A DNA stretch of 41,382 nt from Akkermansiaceae bacterium (GTDB taxonomy: Bacteria; Verrucomicrobiota; Verrucomicrobiia; Verrucomicrobiales; Akkermansiaceae). A program made the translations under genes and the position numbers. The notes under the pieces are model-generated. The model worked only from the letters and a program-made list of their open reading frames with translations, was not told the DNA's origin and did no database searches. Of the stretch, positions 1 through 8,353 are shown piece after piece; within the stretch, counting starts at the first letter, position 1; the number at the start of each line of letters is the position of its first letter. The stretch covers positions 1 to 41,382 of the forward strand of contig CAIVSK010000135.1 in NCBI GenBank assembly GCA_903908495.1, written 5' to 3'.

Positions 1-30
1 GCGCCGGCGTCCCGCCCAATACTGCTGACA

Positions 31-147
31 TAGCGTGCTCTGATCGGAAAACAGGCATCCCGCCTGTGACGGAAGACAGCGCGTCCCGCCTGTCCGCGCA
101 TGAAACGACAGGCTGGAAGCCCGTCGTCCATGACAGGCAGGATGCCA
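31..147 (+). repeat. Dispersed palindromic element, copy 1
   Basis: First of three copies of a dispersed element; the others are at 24126-24257 and 36909-37043. Shared landmarks in order are TAGCG, CGGAAAAC, GGAAGACAGCGCGTC, CGACAGGCTGGAAGCCCGTC and CCATGACA, with constant spacing and no internal indels. In this copy the left palindrome has drifted (ACAGGCATCCCGCCTGT instead of ACAGGCTTCCAGCCTGT). Similarity stops near 147; the right tail TGTCCTCCTG of the other copies is absent. It lies just upstream of the lipoate-ligase-like gene. The frame that is coding in copy 2 is also open here through the element and ends at a stop near 224. Confidence 0.85.
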
Positions 148-205
148 AACCCAGCCGCCAGGATGCCGGCGCTCCCCGTGGGATTGCGACATTGCGGGTT
201 GTGGG

Positions 206-904
206 ATGCTCCGTGGCGGGCTAAGAACGGGCGTGATTTTCGAGCAATTGCAGGTATGGGTGGATCCGGTGCTGCGTCCCGGGCCGGAGGCGATGGCGGT
301 GGACGAGTGGTTGTTAGAAACGGCGTCGGCACCGGTGCTGCGGGTATACCGGTGGCTCGGCGAGTGGGCCACGCTCGGGTATTTCGGCGATTTGGCGCAA
401 GCGCAAAGCGCGCTGCCGGGGGTCGGGTGGGTGCGGCGTTGGACTGGTGGCGGGGTGGTCGATCACCGGGCGGATTGGACCTACACGGTGGTGGCACCAA
501 GTGGCGAGGCGCTGGCGGATGGGCGCGGAGCGGAGAGTTATCGGCGGATTCATGAGGCGCTGGTGGAGGCGCTGCGGGCCGAGTTGTGTGGCGTGCGCAT
601 GAGTGCCGGCGACGAACAGACCGGGGCGGCGCTTTGTTTTGAAAATCCAGTCGGCCACGACCTGGTCGGCGGCGATGGCCGGAAGCTTGCCGGAGCAGGC
701 CAACGCCGGTCGCGGCGGGGCTTGTTGCATCAAGGGTCGGTGGCGGTGCCCTGCGGTGAGGCGGCGTCCCGCCAGCGCGGCGAGGCGCTGGCGGCGTGCC
801 TGGCGGCGGCCTGGGAGTTCCAGGATTTCCAGGTGCCGGACGGGCACATTGCACGCCTGGTTGAGGCGCGATATGCCAATCCGGTGTGGACTTGGCGGCG
901 GTGA
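206..904 (+). CDS. Lipoate-protein ligase A-like protein (BPL/LplA/LipB fold)
   Basis: The 232-residue product resembles the biotin/lipoate ligase superfamily, which attaches lipoyl or octanoyl groups to lysines of 2-oxoacid dehydrogenases or GcvH in the cytoplasm. Visible motifs are an AVDEWLLE N-terminal helix (30-37), the substrate-loop signature RRWTGGGVVDH (77-87), and the region around GRKLAGAGQRRSRRGLLHQG (158-177), in which K160 corresponds to the conserved lysine of the family. It ends in a short tail and lacks the separate C-terminal accessory domain of E. coli LplA, as in many short lipoyl transferases. A GTG at 233 is an alternative start that brings the protein closer to the usual family N-terminus. 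No other lipoate gene is in the window, so ligase versus octanoyltransferase cannot be decided. It converges with the esterase gene, with 22 bases between them. Confidence 0.8.
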   Translation: MLRGGLRTGVIFEQLQVWVDPVLRPGPEAMAVDEWLLETASAPVLRVYRWLGEWATLGYFGDLAQAQSALPGVGWVRRWTGGGVVDHRADWTYTVVAPSGEALADGRGAESYRRIHEALVEALRAELCGVRMSAGDEQTGAALCFENPVGHDLVGGDGRKLAGAGQRRSRRGLLHQGSVAVPCGEAASRQRGEALAACLAAAWEFQDFQVPDGHIARLVEARYANPVWTWRR

Positions 905-926
905 TGGCAGTGCAGGTGCCCGGTGC

Positions 927-2351
927 TTACCAAGTGTCGCTGCGGAACGGGGACGCTGGCAGGCCGTCGCGGTTGTACAGGTTGGCACCGTCCGGATTCA
1001 TTTGGAAGGCGTAGCGCACGGCGACGGGTTCCTTGACCTCGGGGGAGGACACGGTGACGGTGTTGCCGTCGATGACGGCATCGGCCCAGAACCATTTCTT
1101 GTCGGCCCCGGCGATGGCGAAGCGCTGGAGCTTCTCGCCGGGGGCCTCGGCAGCGGGAGTTCTGCCGGCTTTTTTGCCGACCATCAGGCCTGCGCCGGTG
1201 TGGTCAAACGCGAGGCGTGCCTTGCCGCCCTCGATGGTGAGAGTTTTGAACAAGGGTCCGGAGACCTCGAGGGATTTCTGGCCGTAGTCGCGGGCGAGGG
1301 CCCAGCGGGCGAGGCGCAGGCCGACATCGACCTTGTTTTTCGGGTGGATATCGTCGCGCTCGGCGAGCGGGACGGTGTCGGTGATGACCGCCATGCCGGT
1401 GTTGGGGATGGTCAGCGACTTGGTTTGGGCATCGCGCAATTTGGCCCAACCATTGCCGCCGGCCGGATCGTCACTGACGGCTTGGAAATTGGCCAGCTGC
1501 GCGAAATAGAACGGGAAATCCCCCTGATGCCACTGCTGGCGCCAGCCGCCGATGAGGGAACGCATTTTTTCGTAGTAGGTATCGCCCTCTCCGCCATTGC
1601 TTTCGCCCTGATACCACAGCGCGCCTTTGATGGGCAGTGCCACGATCGGATGGATCATGGCATTGAACATGCTGCTCCACCCGGCGGTGCCGGCGGTGGG
1701 GACCCACGGTTCGATGGCGGTGCCGCCCCAATTGTCATCGATGATGCCGATGGGAACGCCGGTTTTCTGTTGGATGTCGCGGGCGAAATAGAACCCGACG
1801 GCGGTGAAATTGGCTGCCGTTTGGGGCGTGCACACCTGCCACGGGGTGGCGGTTGGCGCGTCGGATTCCGGGGTGGCGGACTGGACGTGATTGAACTTGA
1901 TGCGGCGGATCTTGGGTAGGTCGGCGGTCTTGATATCATCGGCGGCGCCGAGGCAGCCGCCCAAGGTCATTTCCATGTTGGATTGGCCCGAGCAAACCCA
2001 GAGGTCGCCGATGATGATATTCTTAAGGGTCAGGCTGTTGTTGCCGTGAACCGTCAGTTCGAGGTTCTCACCCGCCTTGACGGCCGGTAACTCGAGCGAC
2101 CAAGTGCCGCTATCGGCCGTCTTGGTGGTGGCCGACTTGCCCGCCAGCGTGACGCTGACCGCCTCGCCGGCATCCGCCCACCCCCACACGTGCAGCGGAA
2201 GATCGCGCTGCAGCATCATGTCGTCGGTGAAGATCTTGGGCAGGCGCACGTCCGCTGTGGCAGGCGTTGAGGTGAGCACGGCGAGGGAGGCGGAGGCGAG
2301 CAGAATCGCGGGGATGCTGCGGCGACGGTGGGTGGCGGGGGTCGGTTTCAT
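927..2351 (-). CDS. Sialate O-acetylesterase family protein (exported)
   Basis: The 474-residue protein has an N-terminal signal peptide (basic MKPTPATHRRR, then a hydrophobic stretch to about residue 33). It continues with a beta-rich region (about 36-110) typical of 9-O-acetylesterases, then the SGNH/SASA catalytic domain. The nucleophile motif GQSNM is at 122-126 (Ser124), WYQGESNGG at 246-254, and the probable catalytic histidine lies in DIHP (H336). The family removes O-acetyl groups from sialic acids and, in environmental bacteria, often from other acetylated glycans such as xylan or pectin; the substrate cannot be read from sequence. It starts 22 bases after the Gfo/Idh/MocA gene on the same strand, so the two probably form an operon for breakdown of decorated carbohydrates. 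It acts in the periplasm or outside the cell. Confidence 0.9.
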   Translation of the reverse strand: MKPTPATHRRRSIPAILLASASLAVLTSTPATADVRLPKIFTDDMMLQRDLPLHVWGWADAGEAVSVTLAGKSATTKTADSGTWSLELPAVKAGENLELTVHGNNSLTLKNIIIGDLWVCSGQSNMEMTLGGCLGAADDIKTADLPKIRRIKFNHVQSATPESDAPTATPWQVCTPQTAANFTAVGFYFARDIQQKTGVPIGIIDDNWGGTAIEPWVPTAGTAGWSSMFNAMIHPIVALPIKGALWYQGESNGGEGDTYYEKMRSLIGGWRQQWHQGDFPFYFAQLANFQAVSDDPAGGNGWAKLRDAQTKSLTIPNTGMAVITDTVPLAERDDIHPKNKVDVGLRLARWALARDYGQKSLEVSGPLFKTLTIEGGKARLAFDHTGAGLMVGKKAGRTPAAEAPGEKLQRFAIAGADKKWFWADAVIDGNTVTVSSPEVKEPVAVRYAFQMNPDGANLYNRDGLPASPFRSDTW

Positions 2352-2373
2352 GTCAGGATGGATTATAGCGGGT

Positions 2374-3822
2374 TTAGAGTTTGTAGAATTGTTCCCACTC
2401 CTTGCGTGGTGGCGGGCCGACGAGCAGGGCGTTGGCGACCGGGTGATTGGTGATTTGTTTGGTGGTGCGGTCGAACTTGAGCTGGGCGTTGGTGTGTTGG
2501 GCGATGACGCCGAGGACCATCACCTGGCTGAGCGGGCCGGCCACGGCGAAGGACGAGCGGCAGGTTTCCTCGCCCTTGCAGGCGCGCAGGAAGTTGGCGA
2601 AATGGTTGGACGGGCTCTTGAGCACCATCGGGAGTTTGGAGGCCATGTCCTTGGCCTTGGCCTCGGGAATGATTTGGAGGGTGGTGCCGTGGGAGCCGCC
2701 CTTGAAGGTGAGGTCATCGCCGTAAATCACCTTGCCCGGCGCGCTGGCCTTGGTCTCGATCTTGCCGGCGGTGGGAGGCGGAATGTTGGCATCCACCACC
2801 GCCTTGCCGAAGTCATCGGGCAGCGGCGGCAGGTTCTTTGCGCCGTCGTACCAAGTGAGGTCCAGCGCGGGCATCTGGCCGCGTTTGGGGAACTTGAAGC
2901 ACAGCGTCGAGGCCTGCGGGAAAATGAAATCGCTGGGGCCGTCGGCCTTGAGGGAATTGATTTCCTCGGGCAGGCCGAGGTGGAGAAACTCATGGGCGGT
3001 GTCGAAGATGTGGGCACCCCAGTCGCCGAGTGCGCCGTTGCCGAAATCGAACCACGAGCGCCAATCGCCGTTGATGTAGCCCTTGTTATAGGCGTGGGGT
3101 TGGGCGGTGCCGAGCCAGGTGTCCCAGTCGAGGGAGGCGGGCACCGGTTGCTCGGGCAGGTAGCCGGCCACCTTCATGCCGTGCCAGCGGCGGCTGCTGT
3201 TCATGAAAGCGGTGATTTTGGTGACATTCTTGATGATGCCCGCGTCCGTCCATGCCTTGAACTGGAAATAGTTGGCGTCGGAGTGGCCTTGGTTGCCCAT
3301 CTGCGCTGCCACCTTGTACTTTTTCTCGGCCAACATCATCAACTCCACCTCTTGGAACGTGTGGGCCATCGGCTTTTCCACATAAACGTGCTTGCCCATC
3401 GACATCGCCAGCATCGCAATCGGGAAATGCGCGAAGTCGGGCACCCCGATGCTCACCGCATCAATCTCCTTGTCCATTTTTTCGAGCATCTTGCGGAAAT
3501 CCTGGAATCTCGGCACATCGGGGAATTTTTTCAGGACTCCGAGCGTGTGCGGCGCACCCATGTCCACGTCGCAGAGTGCCACGATGGTGCAGAGGCCGGT
3601 GGCATGGAGGGAATTGACGTCGTCGGCGCCGCGGTTGCCGATGCCGCAGCAGGCGAGGCGGACCTTGTCGCCGCCCGCCGCTTTGGCGCCGGACTTGCGG
3701 GCCTGGGCAAACAGCGGACTGGAGGCAACGATGGAGCCGGCACCGGCACCGAGCATGCCTTTAAGAAAGGTGCGGCGCTGGAATCCGGATGCGGACGATG
3801 GGGCGGGGGATGGTGAATGCAT
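2374..3822 (-). CDS. Gfo/Idh/MocA family oxidoreductase with Tat signal
   Basis: A 482-residue NAD(P)-dependent oxidoreductase of the Gfo/Idh/MocA family. It opens with a twin-arginine signal (QRRTFLKG, 15-22, followed by a hydrophobic Gly/Ala stretch), so it is probably exported folded with its cofactor. The Rossmann motif is GIGNRG (60-65), the end of beta-2 is ALCDVD, and the family hallmark EKP is at 149-151 in GKHVYVEKPMAHT. The C-terminal half, with NQGHS, WDTWLGTAQPHAYN and WRSWFDFGNGALGDWGAH, is typical of the large Tat-exported members expanded in Planctomycetes and Verrucomicrobia. These are assumed to oxidise or isomerise sugars; the actual substrate is unknown. It is the first gene of a probable two-gene operon with the sialate O-acetylesterase and is divergent from radC. 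Confidence 0.92.
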   Translation of the reverse strand: MHSPSPAPSSASGFQRRTFLKGMLGAGAGSIVASSPLFAQARKSGAKAAGGDKVRLACCGIGNRGADDVNSLHATGLCTIVALCDVDMGAPHTLGVLKKFPDVPRFQDFRKMLEKMDKEIDAVSIGVPDFAHFPIAMLAMSMGKHVYVEKPMAHTFQEVELMMLAEKKYKVAAQMGNQGHSDANYFQFKAWTDAGIIKNVTKITAFMNSSRRWHGMKVAGYLPEQPVPASLDWDTWLGTAQPHAYNKGYINGDWRSWFDFGNGALGDWGAHIFDTAHEFLHLGLPEEINSLKADGPSDFIFPQASTLCFKFPKRGQMPALDLTWYDGAKNLPPLPDDFGKAVVDANIPPPTAGKIETKASAPGKVIYGDDLTFKGGSHGTTLQIIPEAKAKDMASKLPMVLKSPSNHFANFLRACKGEETCRSSFAVAGPLSQVMVLGVIAQHTNAQLKFDRTTKQITNHPVANALLVGPPPRKEWEQFYKL

Positions 3823-3924
3823 GATACGGGGCGGTTGGGTGCTGGTGGTTTTAAGAGGATTTTCTTGCCGGAGGCGTGACGGGTGACGGGGGTGGGGGAC
3901 ACTTCACCGCACTGCGATGGAGAG

Positions 3925-3958
3925 GCGCAAGCCAATACGGGGGCCTTGCGCATTGGCT
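3925..3958 (+). promoter_or_regulatory. Two overlapping inverted repeats upstream of radC
   Basis: GCGCAAG (3925-3931) is perfectly complementary to CTTGCGC (3945-3951), and AGCCAAT (3930-3936) to ATTGGCT (3952-3958). The arms interleave in the order A-B-A'-B', so the two 7-bp hairpins exclude each other. The segment lies 84-117 bases before the radC start in the divergent intergenic region. An operator or a leader switch is possible; nothing in the sequence proves either. Confidence 0.3.
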
Positions 3959-4041
3959 ATCAAGGGTTTTTCGGCAAAACGGAATTTCGCGCGATTTCCC
4001 TGCTTTCCATGGCGGGATTTCAGGTGTTAGCATGCACGGCT

Positions 4042-4737
4042 ATGAGTGACCGCATTCAAGACATGCCGTTTGACGAGCGCCCGCGGGAGAAGTTGGCGCT
4101 GTTAGGTCCGGCCGCCCTCGACAACGCCGAATTGATGGCCCTGTTCATTGCCTCGGGCATCCGCAACCACAGCGCCATCGATATCGGCCGCGACCTGATC
4201 GCCAAATACGGCTCGATGAGCGCGCTGGGCAGCATGCCGGTGGCTGCCCTGGCCAAGGAACGAGGTCTCGGTCTGGCCAAGGCGTCAAAGCTCGCCGCCG
4301 CCTTTGAACTCGGTGTCCGCGTCGCCCGCGAGCAGCTCCAGCACTCGCCGCTGGATACCCCGGAGCGTATCCTCGAAATGTTTGGCCCGCAAATGGCCCA
4401 CCTCTCGCAAGAGCAGGTCGTTGTGGTCACGGTGGACACCCGCCTCAAGCATCAGGGCACCACCATCGTTTCGCTCGGCACGGTCAATGAGTCCAATGCC
4501 CACCCGCGGGAAATCCTCCGCCCGGTCATTACCCGCGGAGCCTACGGCTTTATCCTCATTCACAACCATCCCTCCGGCGATCCGAGCCCGAGCCGCTCCG
4601 ATGAATCCACCACCCGCCGCGTGGTGGAGGCCGCCAACCTGATGCAGGTCCGCTTCATCGATCACATCATCATCGGCAAGCCGTCGCCCGGCCGCGCCGC
4701 CTATTATTCGTTTCGCGAGGCGGGCCTGATTGCCTGA
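4042..4737 (+). CDS. radC: RadC family JAB-domain protein
   Basis: The ATG at 4042 gives 231 residues, the usual RadC length; the frame is open further upstream to 3883 but that extension has no family similarity. The N-terminal part (about 5-95) contains the family's DERPREKLALLGP start and a helix-hairpin-helix-like stretch ERGLGLAKASKLAAAFELG. The C-terminal part is a JAMM/JAB metalloprotease-like domain with E150, H174, H176 and D187 in the pattern E...HNHPSGDPSPSRSD, a complete zinc-binding set. RadC proteins were once linked to DNA repair, but their biochemical role remains unsettled. The gene is divergent from the oxidoreductase gene and is followed 79 bases later by the AsmA-like gene. 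Confidence 0.93.
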   Translation: MSDRIQDMPFDERPREKLALLGPAALDNAELMALFIASGIRNHSAIDIGRDLIAKYGSMSALGSMPVAALAKERGLGLAKASKLAAAFELGVRVAREQLQHSPLDTPERILEMFGPQMAHLSQEQVVVVTVDTRLKHQGTTIVSLGTVNESNAHPREILRPVITRGAYGFILIHNHPSGDPSPSRSDESTTRRVVEAANLMQVRFIDHIIIGKPSPGRAAYYSFREAGLIA

Positions 4738-4816
4738 GGCTGATTGATTCCGGGCCGGATGTCGCGGATTGCATTTCCGCCGCCACTCCCTAGGCTGCGC
4801 GCGAGCTGAGCCACCG

Positions 4817-7294
4817 ATGACCCGCCTGCACCTTTTTCGCAACCTCCGCACCGCAGCGTTTCTGCTGGTGCTGGCCGCGCTCGTCACCGTCATCGCGACC
4901 CTGTGGTGGGCCAATCACACCGGCATGCCCGCCGCTTGGCGCGCTGCCATCGAGCGCGAATTCGCCAAACAAGGGGTCAATCTGACCATCGGCAGCCTGA
5001 GTTACATCCCGTTCAAGGGCGTCGTCGCCAGCTCAGTACGGGTGTTCGCCGACGAGCAACATGTCGTGACCCTGTCCGAACTCGAGCGCATCCTCATCGA
5101 TGTGGACAAAACCAAGCTCGCCCGCGGCGAGTTGCGGCTCACCAAGATCCAAATCAGCGACACCAGCCTGCGCCTGCCCATCCAGCCCGGTAACCCGGAT
5201 TCCGAGGTGTTGTCGATCACCGGTCTCACCGGCACGCTGCTGATGCCCGGCGGTCGTTTGATGGAACTGCGCGACGCCCATGGCACGGTGGCGGGCATCA
5301 AGATGGCGCTCGCCGCACGCATGCTCAAATACCGTGACACGGGAGCCCCCCCGCAAGAGGATCCCAACAAGGAATCGCGCCAGCGCCTGTTTGGCCAGAT
5401 CCTCACCGAACTCAAGAACTGGCACTTCGACCAAACCCATCCGCCCGCCCTGCGGGTCTTCGTCGAGGGCGATTTGTCAGATAGCGCGTCCATCGTGGCT
5501 CGCATGGAGTTGCAAGCTGCGGCGGTGGAGAAAAACGGCCATGTGATCGACGAGGTGACGGCGGAGGGTAATCTAACCGGCAGTCTGATCACCCTCAACT
5601 CGGTGCACGCCACCGATGCCCGCGGGAGTTTCGAGGGCCGGGTGGACTACGACATGGCCAGCCGCGAAGGGCGGTTTGACGGTAATTCATCGCTCAACGT
5701 GCCGGAGTTGCTCAAGAGTTGGCTCGGGCTGCCGGCCCTCCCGGATATCACTTTCGGTGGCGGCCAGGTGCTGGAGGCGGAAGGGGAATTCAAGGTGGAT
5801 GCCGACGGGTTTCCGCAAGTGCGCATGACCGGCCACGCCCGCTGTGAGGCGGTGCTGCTGCGCGGCCAGCGCTTCGATGTGTTGGAAGGCTCGTTCAGCT
5901 GGCGCGACGGCGAGGCCTACCTGCGCGACTTGCGCTGTGTGCGGCCCGATGGCGAGGCCAGCGGCAAGGTGATGATCCAATGGCCGTTGGTGCGGATGGC
6001 CCTCAAGACGACCCTGCCGATCCGGGTGTACCGCCCGTTTTTCGTCGGCCAACCCCTCGAACCGGTGCTCAACGACTTTGGCGAACGCGCCCATTCATCG
6101 GTCGAGGTGGTCCTCGAGGGCGGTTTCGATGCCAGCGACAAGGAATCCTGGGCCTTCAGCGGCAGTGGGCACGCCAAGAATATCACCTACCGCGGGGTGC
6201 CGGTCGATTCCGCCCAGTGCAAAATGTCGCTCGACAGTCACGCCTTGGATTTTTCCGATGGCACTGTGGTCTTCAACTATCAGGACTACGCGCTGCGCAA
6301 AGCCTACGCCGGGCCCGCCAGTGGCACCGTCCACGCCGGCCGCGTGCGCTACGACAACTGGAACAAGACGGTGGTGGTCGAGGACGTCGTCGGCAACATC
6401 TGGGCGGCGCCGGTGTTGCGCTTGTTTGCGCCGGCCATCGCGGATTCGTTGGAGGTGTATCGTTTTCACCGTCCGCCGCACCTGAGTGCATCTGGGGTCA
6501 TCGATGTGACGCCGGAGGGGCGGACCGCGCTGACGGTGGGCTTTCGCAGCAAGGACCCCGCAGAGTATGTGTTTCTCGGGAAGAACATCACCCTGGAACA
6601 ATCATCCGGCAAGGTCGGTATCCGCGGCGACTCGGTCCTCGTCGATGACTTGGATGCGGTCACCTTCGGCGGCCCGGTGGCCGCCCGCGTCCACGTCGTC
6701 AATTCCAAAAAAATCACCGGGGAGTTCAGTTGGACCGACCTATCGCTGGCTGCCGTCAACGCCACCTACGGCTTGAACATGGAGGGCGGCGGCACCCTCA
6801 CCGGGCGGCTCGAATTTGGTCTCCTGCAGGATAAACTCGAAACCATGAATGGCAGCGGGCTCGTCTCGGTCGAGAAATCAGAGCTGTTTTCCGCGCCCAT
6901 CCTTGGCCCGCTCTCGCCCATGATCGCCACCGTGCTGGGCAACCGCCACGCCGGCTTTGAGCGGGCGAGCAGCGCGTTTTGCTCATTCACGATCAAGGAT
7001 GGGGTGCTCCACACCAATGATTTTCACACCTCCACCCCCTCGCTGGTGTTTGCCGGGGATGGCTGGGTGGACTTGCAGAAACGCACGTTGGACATGACCC
7101 TGCGGGTGGATGCCCGCGGTTTGCTAGGCATTGTCACCTTGCCGCTGCGGCCGTTTTACGGCTTGTTCCAGTTCCGCGGCACCGGCCCGCTGGCCAAGCC
7201 GGATTGGAGCAATGCCGCCTTCACCCAACCCCCGCCCGAGCAGGCCAACATCCTCTCGCTGCCGCCCAAGGCACGGGTCATCGGTGGAAATTGA
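4817..7294 (+). CDS. AsmA-like / DUF3971-type envelope protein
   Basis: Starting at the ATG at 4817 (MTRLHLFRNLRTAAF), the protein has 825 residues. One N-terminal membrane anchor (about 10-32) is followed by a long periplasmic region of repeating beta-strand segments. The C-terminal region, with VSVEKSELFSAPILGPLSPMI and a late LDMTLRVDARGLLGIVTLPLRPFYGLFQFRGTGPLAKPDW stretch read in pieces, matches the AsmA/TamB/YhdP superfamily. These proteins form hydrophobic grooves thought to carry phospholipids between inner and outer membranes. An upstream in-frame ATG at 4769 is less likely because it would add 16 residues before the membrane anchor. It is followed by three small envelope genes on the same strand. 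The family call is good; the exact subfamily is not resolved. Confidence 0.75.
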   Translation: MTRLHLFRNLRTAAFLLVLAALVTVIATLWWANHTGMPAAWRAAIEREFAKQGVNLTIGSLSYIPFKGVVASSVRVFADEQHVVTLSELERILIDVDKTKLARGELRLTKIQISDTSLRLPIQPGNPDSEVLSITGLTGTLLMPGGRLMELRDAHGTVAGIKMALAARMLKYRDTGAPPQEDPNKESRQRLFGQILTELKNWHFDQTHPPALRVFVEGDLSDSASIVARMELQAAAVEKNGHVIDEVTAEGNLTGSLITLNSVHATDARGSFEGRVDYDMASREGRFDGNSSLNVPELLKSWLGLPALPDITFGGGQVLEAEGEFKVDADGFPQVRMTGHARCEAVLLRGQRFDVLEGSFSWRDGEAYLRDLRCVRPDGEASGKVMIQWPLVRMALKTTLPIRVYRPFFVGQPLEPVLNDFGERAHSSVEVVLEGGFDASDKESWAFSGSGHAKNITYRGVPVDSAQCKMSLDSHALDFSDGTVVFNYQDYALRKAYAGPASGTVHAGRVRYDNWNKTVVVEDVVGNIWAAPVLRLFAPAIADSLEVYRFHRPPHLSASGVIDVTPEGRTALTVGFRSKDPAEYVFLGKNITLEQSSGKVGIRGDSVLVDDLDAVTFGGPVAARVHVVNSKKITGEFSWTDLSLAAVNATYGLNMEGGGTLTGRLEFGLLQDKLETMNGSGLVSVEKSELFSAPILGPLSPMIATVLGNRHAGFERASSAFCSFTIKDGVLHTNDFHTSTPSLVFAGDGWVDLQKRTLDMTLRVDARGLLGIVTLPLRPFYGLFQFRGTGPLAKPDWSNAAFTQPPPEQANILSLPPKARVIGGN

Positions 7295-7332
7295 TTTTGC
7301 GCATTTTGCAAGTCCCACCTTGCGCGCAGACC

Positions 7333-7355
7333 CCCGGCGTGCCATTGTCGCCGGG
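7333..7355 (+). other. Intergenic hairpin
   Basis: CCCGGCG (7333-7339) and CGCCGGG (7349-7355) form a perfect 7-bp stem with a 9-base loop, 39 bases after the AsmA-like stop. No T-tract follows, so it is not a classical intrinsic terminator. It may stabilise a 3' end. Confidence 0.35.
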
Positions 7356-7402
7356 CGCGCCACCCACCATGGGTCGCGCCAAACTCGAACCTATCGTGAG
7401 CC

Positions 7403-7843
7403 ATGACAGATCCACTCGCCACCGCCACTAGTCTTGATCCGGAGTCGGGTTTCGCCCCCAGTCCCTCGGTGACCCAAGCCGCCAATGACCTGCGCGTCGC
7501 CGCCGGGGAAAAGGCCAAGGAACTCGCCCACAACGTCAGTACCCAGGCGTCCACCCTCAAGGAACGCGCCATCGAATCCGCGCAACATTTCCGCGAGGTG
7601 GCCACCGAGAAAGTCGGCCAGCTGAAAGCCACGGCCGCGGAACGCGCCGGTGAAATGAAGCAATCCGCCGCTGACCGGGCGCACCGCCTGCAGGAAAGCG
7701 CCGCCGAACAATGGCGCGACACCCAGGTGATGACCAAGGAATTCCACGTCACCGCGGAAGACTACATCCGCCAAAATCCCACCAAGTGCGTTGTCGGCGC
7801 GCTTGGCTTGGGCGTGCTCATCGGTCTGATCGTCCGCCGTTAG
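7403..7843 (+). CDS. DUF883 / YqjD-ElaB-like membrane-anchored protein
   Basis: The 146-residue protein starts with a polar segment, continues with a long amphipathic, Ala/Glu/Lys-rich helical region (about 25-115, e.g. ERAIESAQHFREVATEK and ERAGEMKQSAADRAH), and ends in YIRQNPTKCVVGALGLGVLIGLIVRR (read as two pieces). This combination of an NPT turn, one glycine-rich membrane helix and terminal arginines is the hallmark of DUF883 proteins such as E. coli YqjD and ElaB. Those are inner-membrane proteins that bind ribosomes in stationary phase. The two genes that follow fit the yqjD-yqjE-yqjK pattern, supporting an envelope or stationary-phase role. The middle region also resembles LEA-like apolipoprotein repeats. 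Confidence 0.8.
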   Translation: MTDPLATATSLDPESGFAPSPSVTQAANDLRVAAGEKAKELAHNVSTQASTLKERAIESAQHFREVATEKVGQLKATAAERAGEMKQSAADRAHRLQESAAEQWRDTQVMTKEFHVTAEDYIRQNPTKCVVGALGLGVLIGLIVRR

Positions 7844-7869
7844 GTTTGTCCGCCCCCTTCGCACGACCT

Positions 7870-7897
7870 GCGCGTCCCGCCTCAGGCTGGGACGCGC
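7870..7897 (+). repeat. Strong palindrome related to the dispersed element
   Basis: GCGCGTCCC (7870-7878) and GGGACGCGC (7889-7897) form a perfect 9-bp stem, and the loop GCCTCAGGCT can pair further (GCC with GGC). The word GCGCGTCCCGCCT is shared exactly with copies 1 and 2 of the dispersed element, and AGGCTGG also recurs there. It lies between the DUF883 and holin-like genes. It may attenuate transcription or be a reduced copy of the repeat. Confidence 0.45.
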
Positions 7898-7909
7898 GCT
7901 CGCCGCCTC

Positions 7910-8353
7910 ATGAATCCACTCCCCGGCATGGCCCGCTCCTCACCACCCGATGCTTCCGCCGAGCATCGCGCGGCGACGTCGCTGGTTGCGGGTTGGAGTG
8001 AGGCATTGGGGGCATTGCTGAGTTGCCGCATCGCGTTGATTCAACTCGAATCCAAAACCGCCGCCCGCCAGGCCGGTCAACTCGGTGCCCTGCTTGCCGG
8101 GGCCGCCCTCGCCACTTGCTTTGCCTGGGCCTTGCTGCTTGCCGGCGGTATCGCCGCCTTCGCCGCCGCCACCCGTTGGCCGTGGCACTGGTTCGCGCTG
8201 GCCGCTGCCGCCGCCCACGCGCTGGCCGCCGCCATTGGCCTTTACCTGGCCAGATCCGCCGCCCGTCCCGCGTTTCCCATCACCCGCGCTGAATTCCACA
8301 AAGACCGCGAATGGCTCGAGACCCTCAAATCACCCCGGAAATCGAACAGTTGA
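7910..8353 (+). CDS. Phage holin family III / YqjE-like membrane protein
   Basis: The 147-residue protein has a polar N-terminus (about 1-50, including an amphipathic segment RIALIQLESKTAARQAGQLG) followed by two hydrophobic helices (about 58-85 and 92-113) and a short charged tail ending in RKSNS. This is the layout of the YqjE/putative actinobacterial holin-X family. Despite the name, its chromosomal members are not lysis proteins but small inner-membrane proteins next to yqjD. The gene follows the DUF883 gene by 66 bases, and its 3' end overlaps the next gene by 43 bases in another frame. The overlap suggests translational coupling. Function in this organism is unknown. Confidence 0.65.
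   Translation: MNPLPGMARSSPPDASAEHRAATSLVAGWSEALGALLSCRIALIQLESKTAARQAGQLGALLAGAALATCFAWALLLAGGIAAFAAATRWPWHWFALAAAAAHALAAAIGLYLARSAARPAFPITRAEFHKDREWLETLKSPRKSNS

Noticed and set aside
2077-3816. 579-codon plus-strand open frame opposite the oxidoreductase
   Set aside because: Antisense shadow in high-GC DNA. The minus-strand product has complete Gfo/Idh/MocA motifs and a Tat signal.
3925-3958. H-type RNA pseudoknot
   Set aside because: The arm order would fit, but both connecting loops that must cross the grooves would have no nucleotides, which is sterically implausible. Alternative hairpins are the better reading.
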